DNA of 5,843 nt from an uncultured Collinsella sp. Its GTDB lineage: Bacteria > Actinomycetota > Coriobacteriia > Coriobacteriales > Coriobacteriaceae. A program made the position numbers and the translations under genes. The stretch covers positions 1 through 5,843 of the forward strand of contig CAAFPY010000001.1 of assembly GCA_900764955.1 (NCBI GenBank), given 5' to 3'. Shown piece by piece: positions 1-5,605 of this stretch; position 1 is the first letter of the stretch, and the number at the start of each line of letters is the position of its first letter. The notes under the pieces are model-generated. The model was given only the letters and a program-made list of their open reading frames with translations. It was not told the DNA's origin and ran no database searches.

Positions 1-21
1 ATTTGACTAACTTGTAACCGG
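1..21 (+). repeat. left terminal inverted repeat
   Basis: This is the left arm of the perfect 21-base inverted repeat; its partner is at 170-190. It begins at the window boundary, so its true outer end is unknown. Confidence 0.7.
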
Positions 22-169
22 CATAATCAAAATCGAGCGCGTTCGATGCCACTTTAGGCCTCTGTGTTGAGCGCGCCATCAAACTGCGGGCAAGATAATG
101 GACATATCGTCCATTTACATCGCTTGTCGGTGCTGTCATATCGCATGGGCCGCAGTCTGGGAGGCGCAC

Positions 170-190
170 CCGGTTACAAGTTAGTCAAAT
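170..190 (-). repeat. right terminal inverted repeat
   Basis: This is the right arm, reading CCGGTTACAAG then TTAGTCAAAT on the plus strand, identical to bases 1-21 when reverse complemented. The next bases, TTGG, may or may not belong to the repeat. Confidence 0.7.
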
Positions 191-220
191 TTGGTAGCGC
201 TCCACCCACGGCTGCGGCAT

Positions 221-1363
221 CTAGCTGTTTTTGGCGACCAAGAAGATGGAAATTTGCGGCATGGAGTACTCGTCGAACTCGTCCTCGGGGTCCGTGTCAA
301 ACAGCGCCCACGCGCGGAGGGTCCCGGTGTCGTCGAGGTCCGTGACGATGGTGGTGTAGTAGTCGCCGGCGAGGAATGCGTCGCGGAACTCTTCGGGTAG
401 CGTCGGGGTCTGGACAAGCCCCGTATCGAGCAGCTTGATGCCTTCCGCTTGGAGGTCTACGTCGGCGAGCGCCGCGTGAAAGCGAGAGAAGGCCTCCTCG
501 GCAAACGCGAGGTTCTCCTCGGGTGTGCGGTTGATATCCACATCGGCGTTGTAGATCACGCTGTCGACGGCCCCGAGCTCGTTTGTCTCGACCGATACGT
601 TCGCGATGATGTCGCCGTCGACGTTGGTGATGTTTCCGCTCACGCGGTATCCGCTGTCCTGGCGGTGCTCGAGCGGGTCGTCGGCCATGGCGTAGCTGCA
701 TATCGGTTCGAGTGCGTTGTTGAACGCGGTGATGGTGCGGGCGGATGCCTGCTGCGCGGCGGAGGACTGAGCGGCCGAATCGATAAAGCGCGGAACAAAC
801 GCGAGGGTCAGGATGGCAAGCGGCAGTCCGAGCATCATGAGCCTCGTGCGGCCCAGCCCGGGGAGCTGCATGCCGTGCGCGTGCGCCACCGCGGCGGCGG
901 CCTTGCTCATGCGTTGCATGGTGTTGAAGAAGCCGTATGCCGCTATCGCGCCGCCGGCGATTTCCAACCCTGAGCTCAGGGCGTCGAGGTCATCATTGTC
1001 AAGGGTGTCGATGAGGCGCCCCGCAGCCGCCATGCCGATGCCACCGCCGACTGCCGCGCTCGTCTCGATGTCCGCGTTGCCTTCGATGACTGCACGTTCG
1101 AGCTTCTGCCAGTGCTCGCCGCTCAATCCGCGTCTGGCGGCGATTCCGCAGGCGATGCACGCTGCGCCCTCGGCCACCATGAGGGCGATCATGACGACCA
1201 TCTGCAGGTCCCCAAAACCCTTGGAGCCCAGGCCGATGTTGTCGATCATCACCAGCAGTATCGCGATCCCGCCCGTAAGAAAAAGGGACGCCAAGGAATA
1301 CCAAGCGGCCTTGGGGAGAAGGTAGTAGCGTCGTACCAGCTTTTCATCACTTGCGTTGAGCAT
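221..1363 (-). CDS. four-helix membrane protein with extracytoplasmic C-terminal domain, function unknown
   Basis: This 380-residue protein belongs to no family I can name. Hydrophobic segments at about residues 21-41, 53-76, 133-146 (short, Gly/Ala-rich) and 175-193 predict a membrane anchor with cytoplasmic basic loops (RR at 11-12 and 77-78, and R172/R174 before the last helix). Residues 194-380 form a soluble, acidic, Asp/Glu-rich domain, predicted outside the membrane, with little low-complexity sequence. A region near residues 80-130 (WQKLERAVIEGNADIE, then LIDTLDNDDLDAL) is probably a cytoplasmic loop. The start is the ATG at 1363, preceded by GAGGG four bases upstream, a modest ribosome binding site. 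It stands alone: 365 bases separate it from yccF upstream, and the MITE-like element lies 30 bases past its stop. I see no catalytic motif. The reading frame is well supported by length and composition; the function is open. Confidence 0.8.
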   Translation of the reverse strand: MLNASDEKLVRRYYLLPKAAWYSLASLFLTGGIAILLVMIDNIGLGSKGFGDLQMVVMIALMVAEGAACIACGIAARRGLSGEHWQKLERAVIEGNADIETSAAVGGGIGMAAAGRLIDTLDNDDLDALSSGLEIAGGAIAAYGFFNTMQRMSKAAAAVAHAHGMQLPGLGRTRLMMLGLPLAILTLAFVPRFIDSAAQSSAAQQASARTITAFNNALEPICSYAMADDPLEHRQDSGYRVSGNITNVDGDIIANVSVETNELGAVDSVIYNADVDINRTPEENLAFAEEAFSRFHAALADVDLQAEGIKLLDTGLVQTPTLPEEFRDAFLAGDYYTTIVTDLDDTGTLRAWALFDTDPEDEFDEYSMPQISIFLVAKNS

Positions 1364-1389
1364 GGGACCCTCGTTTCAAATTGCCGCCC

Positions 1390-1399
1390 CTCGCGCGAG
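1390..1399. repeat. 10-base perfect palindrome upstream of the membrane-protein gene
   Basis: CTCGCGCGAG is self-complementary and ends 27 bases upstream of the ATG at 1363. It could be an operator half-site pair, but such CG-rich palindromes also arise by chance in GC-rich DNA. Confidence 0.25.
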
Positions 1400-1503
1400 C
1401 GGCCGTCGTTGCGCGTCGCGGCGTTTCGAGCATTTCATGAGTATGGCGCAGAAGGAAATGACGTTTTACGGGGCGTCGGCTTCAATCCGTGAATGGAGCG
1501 ATA

Positions 1504-1596
1504 ATGCCGCTGCCCGTGGTGGCCGTTGTTTTGTCTCTTGTGCTGCTGTTTGTATTGGGGTCCGCGCTGAGTGTTTGTCTCGATATCTTCCTGTAA
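1504..1596 (+). CDS. possible 30-residue hydrophobic membrane peptide
   Basis: An ATG at 1504 opens a 30-codon frame ending in TAA at 1594-1596. The product starts MPLPVVAVVLSLVLLFVLG and ends SVCLDIFL: almost entirely hydrophobic, enough for one transmembrane helix, with one acidic residue near the end and no basic residue. A GGAG sits five bases upstream of the ATG (GGAGCGATAATG), a good spacing. It lies in the 365-base gap between yccF and the membrane-protein gene and is the only plausible coding signal there; the rest of the gap (1364-1503 and 1597-1728) shows no clear gene, RNA or terminator. Size and hydrophobicity resemble KdpF-like subunits or type I toxin peptides, but no kdp genes or obvious antisense RNA support either. 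It could also be chance, since T-rich plus-strand sequence readily encodes hydrophobic residues. Confidence 0.35.
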   Translation: MPLPVVAVVLSLVLLFVLGSALSVCLDIFL

Positions 1597-1728
1597 TTGC
1601 CGAGTGCTCTTTTGCGGCGAGGGGCTTCGACGTCACGCGCCCTGGCGCCAAGGATCCTCGTTGCGGCCAGTGACGTAGGTGCTGGGGTTGGCGCGCATCG
1701 CGATTGGTTACGCACTCGACGTTGGGCT

Positions 1729-2091
1729 CTACCCGAGCACGCGCGCGCCAAAGGGGAGAAGCGAGAGTTTCGCCATCTTAAAGGCCTGTAGGCCGAAGGG
1801 GATGCCGACGATGGTGATGCAGTTGACGCAGCCGGCGACGAGGTAGCTCAGTGCCATGGGCGCACCCGCGCAGATAACCCAAAAGATATTGGCGACAAGC
1901 GATGGCGCGCCGCCTCCGTACTCGATGGTCTTGCCGAAGGGTGCCAGCGTGAGCGACGCCATCTTAAACGCCTGGCGCCCCAGCGGGATACCGACGATGC
2001 TGATGCAGAACAGGCATCCCACGAGGAACCAATAAAGCGCGGTGAAGATGCCGCCGAAGAGCATCCAGATGATGTTGCCGAAAAGACGCAT
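1729..2091 (-). CDS. YccF-family (DUF307) inner-membrane protein
   Basis: This 120-residue protein carries two copies of the YccF domain. The first is around residues 18-55 (LVGCLFCISIVGIPLGRQAF, then KMASLTLAPFGK). The second is around residues 77-116 (VAGCVNCITIVGIPFGLQAF, then KMAKLSLLPFG). Each copy has a hydrophobic helix followed by the diagnostic GIPxGxQAFKMAxLxLxPFG stretch, so the protein looks like an internal duplication, as is usual in the family. Members are small integral membrane proteins of the cytoplasmic membrane with no established biochemical role. The ATG at 2091 follows GGAGGG with a three-base gap, and a TATAAT box lies about 36 bases upstream, so it may be transcribed from its own promoter even though the upstream 66-residue gene has the same direction. 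Length is normal for Gram-positive members. Confidence 0.92.
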   Translation of the reverse strand: MRLFGNIIWMLFGGIFTALYWFLVGCLFCISIVGIPLGRQAFKMASLTLAPFGKTIEYGGGAPSLVANIFWVICAGAPMALSYLVAGCVNCITIVGIPFGLQAFKMAKLSLLPFGARVLG

Positions 2092-2127
2092 GCACCCTCC
2101 GATTCCGTGCTATCAGTGTTCGAGGTC

Positions 2128-2133
2128 ATTATA
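2128..2133 (-). promoter_or_regulatory. candidate -10 box for yccF
   Basis: On the minus strand this reads TATAAT, a perfect sigma-70 type -10 hexamer, in the 71-base gap between the 66-residue gene and yccF. It would start transcription near 2121, leaving a leader of about 30 bases that contains the GGAGGG site. No good -35 hexamer lies 16-18 bases further upstream, which lowers confidence. Confidence 0.4.
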
Positions 2134-2162
2134 TGCCCCGCTCGGACAACGTCTCTTATGGC

Positions 2163-2363
2163 CTACTTGAACAGGTCTTTGAGCCCGAATGTGGTCTTGC
2201 GGTAGACCTTGTTGTAAGCGGCCTTCTTGGGGTCGCGCAGCCAGCCCATACCCTTCTTGCCGTAACCGGGGATGATGGCCTTCTTGATCGCGCGCTTGGC
2301 CTTGCCCGTCGTGCGGGCGCTGATGGATTTCTTAATGCTGGGCGTGCGCATTCCGAATTTCAT
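2163..2363 (-). CDS. small basic protein of unknown function, 66 residues
   Basis: The product is strongly basic, with lysines and arginines throughout and very few acidic residues. It runs MKFGMRTPSIKKSISARTTG, then a central PGYGKKGMGW and a C-terminal PKKAAYNKVYRKTTFGLKDL. The PxxKKSxSARTxGK start and the YGKKGxGW and YNKVYxKTT blocks look like a recurring small Gram-positive protein that I have seen only as hypothetical or phage-like; I know of no function. No membrane segment or signal peptide is present, and the charge suggests nucleic-acid or ribosome binding, which is only an inference. The ATG at 2363 has GGGAG six bases upstream and overlaps the stop of a 12-codon ORF (2360-2398) that has an even stronger ribosome binding site, suggesting translational coupling. 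It lies downstream of the phosphatase gene and upstream of yccF, all in the same direction. Confidence 0.75.
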   Translation of the reverse strand: MKFGMRTPSIKKSISARTTGKAKRAIKKAIIPGYGKKGMGWLRDPKKAAYNKVYRKTTFGLKDLFK

Positions 2364-2398
2364 GATGATCTCCCAAGGCTAGCGTTTATCGCTTTCAT
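2360..2398 (-). CDS. possible 12-residue leader peptide overlapping the next start codon
   Basis: The minus strand has AAGGAG seven bases before an ATG at 2398, a better site than that of the following gene. It opens a short frame, MKAINASLGRSS, ending in TGA at 2360-2362, which overlaps the ATG of the 66-residue gene (2361-2363) as ATGA. This stop-start overlap is typical of translational coupling, in which ribosomes finishing the leader restart at the downstream gene. The peptide has no run of one amino acid that would suggest attenuation. It could instead be a remnant of an upstream gene. It lies 69 bases after the phosphatase stop codon. Confidence 0.4.
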   Translation of the reverse strand: MKAINASLGRSS

Positions 2399-2467
2399 TA
2401 CGATACTCCTTCGTGCGGACTATCGCCGCGGTGCAGCTGCTTCGGCAGGTCGAGACACCATCAACCG

Positions 2468-2932
2468 TCAGATGGCGGCGTTTTCGTCGATGCTTGCGAG
2501 CAGCCCTTTGCATCCCGCGAGGACGTCCCGATACGTGGCGTCGAAGTCCCCGGTGTACCAGGGGTCGGCCACATCGCGGCTGCTGCCTGCGAAGCTCATG
2601 AGCTTTCGGCACTTGCCCTGAGGGTCGCCCCCGAGGAGCCGCAAAAGATTGCGCTCGTTGTTTGAATCCATGTATACGATGAGGTCCCAGCTTTCATACT
2701 CTTCGCGCACGACCTGCCGTGCCCGGTGCTCGAGCACGGGCACGTTGACCTCGCGCAGCTTGCGCACGGTTCCGCGGTGGGGCGGGTTGCCGATTTCCTC
2801 GCGCGACGTTGCTGCCGAGTCGATGACGAATTCACCGTCGCGCCCGGCTCGTGTAACCAGGTCGGCAAATACAAACTGCGCCATGGTCGAACGGCAGATG
2901 TTGCCGTGGCAGACGAACAGGATTCCATGCAT
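2468..2932 (-). CDS. low-molecular-weight protein tyrosine phosphatase
   Basis: This enzyme hydrolyses phosphotyrosine on proteins (EC 3.1.3.48) in the cytoplasm. Counting from the ATG at 2932, the 154-residue protein has the P-loop CHGNICRS at residues 8-15, giving nucleophile Cys8 and Arg14 of the CX5R motif, and the general-acid loop DPWY at 123-126 with Asp123. Length and the start MHGILFVCHGN fit the family exactly. An in-frame ATG at 2950 would add six residues, but AAAGGG sits nine bases before the ATG at 2932 and the family begins right at the beta strand, so 2932 is preferred. It heads the group with the 66-residue protein and yccF. In other bacteria such phosphatases act with tyrosine kinases in capsule control or on arsenate, but no such partner is in this window, so its substrate is unknown. 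Confidence 0.93.
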   Translation of the reverse strand: MHGILFVCHGNICRSTMAQFVFADLVTRAGRDGEFVIDSAATSREEIGNPPHRGTVRKLREVNVPVLEHRARQVVREEYESWDLIVYMDSNNERNLLRLLGGDPQGKCRKLMSFAGSSRDVADPWYTGDFDATYRDVLAGCKGLLASIDENAAI

Positions 2933-2946
2933 CGTCCCAAACCCTT

Positions 2947-2956
2947 TCATATATGA
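2947..2956. repeat. 10-base palindrome TCATATATGA in the phosphatase leader
   Basis: This perfect palindrome covers the alternative upstream ATG (2950) and lies just before the AAAGGG ribosome binding site of the phosphatase. It could be an operator or only AT-rich leader sequence. Confidence 0.25.
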
Positions 2957-2980
2957 GCAAAAGTGCAGATAACAGCATAT

Positions 2981-3010
2981 ATCCTACTTCGACTTCCGAT
3001 ACTCCGTAAA
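2981..3010 (-). promoter_or_regulatory. candidate promoter of the phosphatase gene
   Basis: On the minus strand TTTACG (3005-3010) is followed after 18 bases by TAGGAT (2981-2986), placing transcription start about 40 bases upstream of the ATG at 2932. Both hexamers are imperfect, but this is the most AT-rich stretch nearby and no gene occupies it. Confidence 0.35.
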
Positions 3011-3052
3011 ACGCTTCCTCTCATATACGAACCGGTTTTTTCATCCCGATGC

Positions 3053-3090
3053 GGTGTAGGAAATGGTGTAAAACCGAGCTCCGTACACCA
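3053..3090. repeat. GGTGTA direct pair plus inverted copy beside the integrase stop
   Basis: GGTGTA occurs at 3053-3058 and 3065-3070, exactly 12 bases apart, and an inverted copy TACACC lies at 3084-3089. The 7-base arms TGGTGTA (3064-3070) and TACACCA (3084-3090) can also pair around a 13-base loop just after the integrase stop codon. No T-tract follows on the minus strand, so it is a poor terminator. Short direct repeats next to int at an element end resemble arm-type sites bound by the N-terminal domain of Tn916-type integrases; this role is inferred from position only. Confidence 0.3.
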
Positions 3091-3097
3091 CGCATGT

Positions 3098-4291
3098 TTA
3101 GACGGATAGCCGGTTCATCTCCTCGCGAGCCTCCTCGAAGCCAAGATGCGTGTACGTGTTGAGCGTCACCCCGATTTCGCTGTGGCCCATCACGTACTGG
3201 AGCACCTTGGGATTCATCCCGGCGCGAGCCTGGTTGCTGCAGAACGTATGACGGCAGACATGAGGTGTCACCTTGGGGATCTCCTCCTTGTAGACCGAGT
3301 TGAACTTGGCGACGATGCGCTGGAAGTAGTGCTCCCAATGCAAGGCGACCAAGGGCATACCGTTCTTGTCCAAGTACAGAAAGCCGCTCAGGCCATCGAT
3401 TTCGGGTTCGTTTTCCGGTGCGGGTCTCTGTGCAATGACCTTGCGAAAGCACTCGGCAACCTCATCGGACATCGGGACGAACCGGATGCCCTTCTCGGTC
3501 TTCGGCGCCTGGATCACGTAGCGCATGTCGCTTGTTCTCTGTAGCTGCCGCTCGACCCGAATGCGTCGCGCCCCGAAGTCGATATCGGCAATTGTCAGGC
3601 CGCAGAACTCGGATATCCTCAACCCGGTTTTGAACAGGATGAAGATGCCCTCGTAATAACGCGAGTAGTGACGGTCGGCCTTGACGAACTCAAGGAACCT
3701 GCGCTCTTGTTTCCGTGTCAGCGCTTCCCGTGTCACCGAATCGTTCACCACGACCGTGGCCAGCTCGAAGTCGAAGGGGTTCTTTCGAATCCAGTCGTTT
3801 TCGACGACCATCCGAAAGGCGGGACGAAGGACGCCCCGAATCGAATGGATGCTGCTGTAGCCGCGACCATCCACGGTTTGAAGACGCGCGAGCCACGCCT
3901 TGGCCTCCGCAAACGTCACCTTGTCGATGCGACGAGACCCAAAAGGGTCTTTACGCAGGACGTTGAGCACCGTTTTGTAGCCGGCGCGGGTGCTGCTCCG
4001 CACCCCGGCTCGCAGAGACGTATACGCTTCCGCAAGGCTGAGAACCGTAAGATTGTTTCCATTGGGAACGACCTGGTTGAGCATATCGAATTCGATCTGC
4101 TTCTCTTGGGCTCGAAGCGATGTGCCCCGCTTCTTGCCCTTGGGAGCGAAGTCCTTATCGGTAAGCGTCCAGCTGTAGACAGCGCGTCGTTTGCCGCTGA
4201 AGTCGGTGTATCTGTACATGTACCTGCCGTCAGTGCGCTGGCTCTCTCCGGGCCTCAAGATGCGATTCTTGCTGTCTCTTCTTTCGGCCAT
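3098..4291 (-). CDS. Tn916-type tyrosine recombinase (site-specific integrase)
   Basis: This 397-residue enzyme cuts and rejoins DNA at attachment sites to integrate and excise a mobile element. The N-terminal arm-binding domain starts with RRDSKNRILRPGESQRTDGR and YMYRYTD, the signature of Tn916/Tn1545 integrases. A SAM-like core-binding domain covers about residues 82-168. The catalytic domain, about 190-397, shows all six expected residues: Arg225 (TGLRISEF), Lys264 (PKTEKG), His344 and Arg347 (TPHVCRHTF), His370 (MGHSEIG) and the nucleophile Tyr380 (NTYTH). Length matches the family (about 400), so it looks intact. The ATG at 4291 follows AAAGGGG with a five-base gap. Its 3' end faces the presumed element end near 3000-3090, and it lies downstream of the Rep gene in the same direction. 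I see no excisionase gene in the window, which is unusual for a Tn916-type module. Confidence 0.95.
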   Translation of the reverse strand: MAERRDSKNRILRPGESQRTDGRYMYRYTDFSGKRRAVYSWTLTDKDFAPKGKKRGTSLRAQEKQIEFDMLNQVVPNGNNLTVLSLAEAYTSLRAGVRSSTRAGYKTVLNVLRKDPFGSRRIDKVTFAEAKAWLARLQTVDGRGYSSIHSIRGVLRPAFRMVVENDWIRKNPFDFELATVVVNDSVTREALTRKQERRFLEFVKADRHYSRYYEGIFILFKTGLRISEFCGLTIADIDFGARRIRVERQLQRTSDMRYVIQAPKTEKGIRFVPMSDEVAECFRKVIAQRPAPENEPEIDGLSGFLYLDKNGMPLVALHWEHYFQRIVAKFNSVYKEEIPKVTPHVCRHTFCSNQARAGMNPKVLQYVMGHSEIGVTLNTYTHLGFEEAREEMNRLSV

Positions 4292-4293
4292 GT

Positions 4294-4321
4294 GAGCCCC
4301 TTTCTCTATGAAGGGAGCCTC
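4294..4321 (-). promoter_or_regulatory. possible hairpin hiding the integrase ribosome binding site
   Basis: In the mRNA, GAGGCTCCCTT (from 4321) can pair with AAGGGGCTC (ending at 4294) around an eight-base loop: six pairs including one G-U, a small bulge on one strand, then three more pairs. The AAGGGG arm is the ribosome binding site, so the fold would reduce integrase translation. This is drawn by eye and is short, so it may be chance. Confidence 0.3.
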
Positions 4322-4372
4322 GCAAACGATGGGCCCATTCTACCGTAGCGAGGCGGTTGAAATGCCAGCTTC

Positions 4373-4583
4373 CTAACCCAGCAGCGATTCGTAGAGCTGT
4401 TCGCTGCTGCGGTTTGAGGATTGAGCGCCGCGCCCGAAGCTGGAAAACGGGTTCGGGCGCTCGGAACCCTTGACGGGCCAATAGCTACCCAGTTTCACGT
4501 CAAAGCGCGATTCGCAAATCTCCTTCTGCTGCATCTCGACCACGAGGCCCAGACGGCGCTCAAGCTGCCCGAAGCCGTCGATC
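4373..4583 (-). pseudogene. out-of-frame C-terminal part of the Rep protein
   Basis: After the codon for Asp325 of Rep the frame runs into an odd Ser/Arg/Trp-rich tail and stops at 4495. The adjacent frame (one base back) instead gives a normal-looking continuation: DGFGQLERRLGLVVEMQQKE, then a stretch containing SYWPVKGSERPNPFSSFGRG and finally SSEQLYESLLG, stopping with TAG at 4373-4375. Adding one G to the GG at 4583-4584 joins the frames as SYDGIDGFGQLERRL, giving a protein of about 395 residues. The end then lies 81 bases from the integrase start, a natural spacing. The QLERR motif shortly after the helicase region is common in Rep C-termini. This is best read as a one-base deletion, by mutation or sequencing error; no canonical slippery heptamer is visible for programmed shifting. 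Confidence 0.7.
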
Positions 4584-5559
4584 CGTCATAGCTGCGCAGG
4601 GGGCGCGCGCCGCCGACCTGCTCGCTGTAAAACTGCAGGGGATCGTAGGGGCTGGTGACGATGATGAGCTCGACTGCAAGCGCCTTATCGAAATAGCGAG
4701 CGGGAGCCATGACCTCATGTTCCAGCGCATGCGGATCTGTGATGCGAAGGAGGTCAGCGTACCCGATGGACTTCGGTCGCAGCTCATCGAGGATGACGGT
4801 GTGCTGCCCCGCATATCCCTGGAAGATGTCGCGCGTGGAGCCGGACACGAAGTAGCCTGTGCCCCGTTCTTCCGCGTACTTCTTTGCAAGCGACGTCTTC
4901 CCTGCGCCGGGTGGACCGAAGATCCAGATGGCGGTGATTTCCCTGCCCTCTTCGAGCATCCGCTTTCGCCATTCCGCCGCCTGCACCTGAAGTCTGCGGG
5001 CGTATACATCATCGATCTGCTTCCGCGCGCGGGCGAATTCCGAACCCGAGAGCTGCGAGACAAGCGCCTCCCTGTCGATGGAGCCGTCGAGAAGCGCGTC
5101 GAGGAGCACCTTGATGTTCGAGTGGCTGGTGGAGCGGATGACGTCGGCCTCGATGCCCTCCATCTCCTTGACGTAGTCGAAGTTCGCGCGAACGGCATCG
5201 AGTGGATATTGAAATTTTCCCCGTGCGCCAGCGGTCCGGTGGCAGAGATAGGAGAAGCCGTTCTTTTCCGCGGCCCTCCCCGTCCAGATTTCGACGCTTT
5301 GCGGCTTATCGCCCAAGAGCTTCGCGACGTTTGAGGGGGAGCGCGGGTTGCTGAACGACATCATCACATGGACGTGGTCTGCTACAGACGAGCCGTTGTC
5401 CTTCATGTCATGGTCGTGGATGATGCCCGCATATCGTTTTGGGCCGAGCCTGCTCTCGATGGCCTCGTAGAGGGAATCGACGTCGCTGAAGGGCAGATGC
5501 GAGAGCTGCTGCGTATACATGAGGGTGCGGCTCTTCGGTGCTGAGGCGCGCTTTGGCAT
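4495..5559 (-). CDS. rolling-circle replication initiator, HUH endonuclease fused to SF3 helicase (frameshifted C-terminus)
   Basis: Rep nicks one strand at the double-strand origin, stays bound through a tyrosine and starts rolling-circle replication. From the ATG at 5559, motif 1 is TLMYTQQL (residues 12-19). Motif 2 is HVHVMM (62-67), with His62 and His64 as metal ligands. Motif 3 is YLCH (104-107), with Tyr104 as the likely nucleophile. A helicase domain follows: Walker A GPPGAGKT (215-222), Walker B TVILDE (254-259) and motif C IIVTSP (299-304), where Pro replaces the usual Asn. The endonuclease resembles Rep_2 (pMV158-like) proteins; fusion to an SF3 helicase is the CRESS-type architecture. 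An upstream GTG at 5610 extends the frame, but AAAGGAG ten bases before 5559 fixes that start. As read here, 354 codons end at 4495; the natural C-terminus seems displaced by a one-base shift near 4583, so the protein may lack its end. In integrative elements such Reps may also act as relaxases. Confidence 0.85.
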   Translation of the reverse strand: MPKRASAPKSRTLMYTQQLSHLPFSDVDSLYEAIESRLGPKRYAGIIHDHDMKDNGSSVADHVHVMMSFSNPRSPSNVAKLLGDKPQSVEIWTGRAAEKNGFSYLCHRTAGARGKFQYPLDAVRANFDYVKEMEGIEADVIRSTSHSNIKVLLDALLDGSIDREALVSQLSGSEFARARKQIDDVYARRLQVQAAEWRKRMLEEGREITAIWIFGPPGAGKTSLAKKYAEERGTGYFVSGSTRDIFQGYAGQHTVILDELRPKSIGYADLLRITDPHALEHEVMAPARYFDKALAVELIIVTSPYDPLQFYSEQVGGARPLRSYDGSTASGSLSAVWASWSRCSRRRFANRALT

Positions 5560-5605
5560 TGTTCCGGCACTCCTTTCATAATCGAGGGCTTTGCGGGGTG
5601 GTTTT

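Larger units (their letters stand above)
1..190. mobile_element. MITE-like element or IS remnant with 21-base terminal inverted repeats
   Basis: Bases 1-21 (beginning ATTTGACTAA, ending TGTAACCGG) are the exact reverse complement of bases 170-190. The match stops at 22/169, so this is a discrete terminal repeat and not one long hairpin. The left repeat starts at the window edge and may continue outside. The interior contains no convincing gene. It does contain a small perfect hairpin at 97-115 (AATGGAC, loop ATATC, GTCCATT). A short non-coding segment with perfect terminal inverted repeats, placed 30 bases past the stop codon of the neighbouring membrane-protein gene, fits a MITE mobilised by a DDE transposase encoded elsewhere. 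A bidirectional terminator stem is the main alternative, but a 148-base interior is too long for that. I cannot name the parental IS family, and a target-site duplication cannot be checked because the left flank is missing. Confidence 0.6.

Noticed and set aside
813..1325. Long plus-strand open frames (449-973, 813-1325, 1112-1492) opposite the membrane-protein gene
   Set aside because: They are antisense shadows in GC-rich DNA: no ribosome binding sites, compositions rich in Arg/Ala/Pro/His, and the minus-strand gene has coherent membrane helices.
1504..1596. Identification of the 30-residue peptide as KdpF
   Set aside because: No kdpA/B/C genes are adjacent and the sequence lacks a clear KdpF pattern; only size and hydrophobicity agree.
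1437..1673. Plus-strand frame beginning MSMAQKEMTFYGASAS
   Set aside because: It has no ribosome binding site, and its composition becomes Cys/Arg-rich and unnatural after about 25 residues; the hydrophobic frame at 1504 is better supported.
2933..2950. Upstream ATG at 2950 as the phosphatase start
   Set aside because: The ATG at 2932 has AAAGGG at suitable spacing and gives the family's typical N-terminus; the 18-base extension contains that ribosome site itself.
3034..3060. Similarity of 3034-3054 (GGTTTTTTCATCCCG…) to 5600-5620 (GGTTTTGGCACCCC…) as possible att direct repeats
   Set aside because: Only about two thirds of the bases match, scattered apart from the initial GGTTTT; too weak to define attachment sites.
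3021..3452. 143-residue minus-strand frame overlapping the integrase 3' end
   Set aside because: It overlaps the catalytic core of the integrase in another frame, which has all its active-site residues; the overlapping product has no recognisable feature.
3668..4348. 226-residue plus-strand frame opposite the integrase
   Set aside because: It is antisense to the intact integrase, without a ribosome binding site or domain signal.
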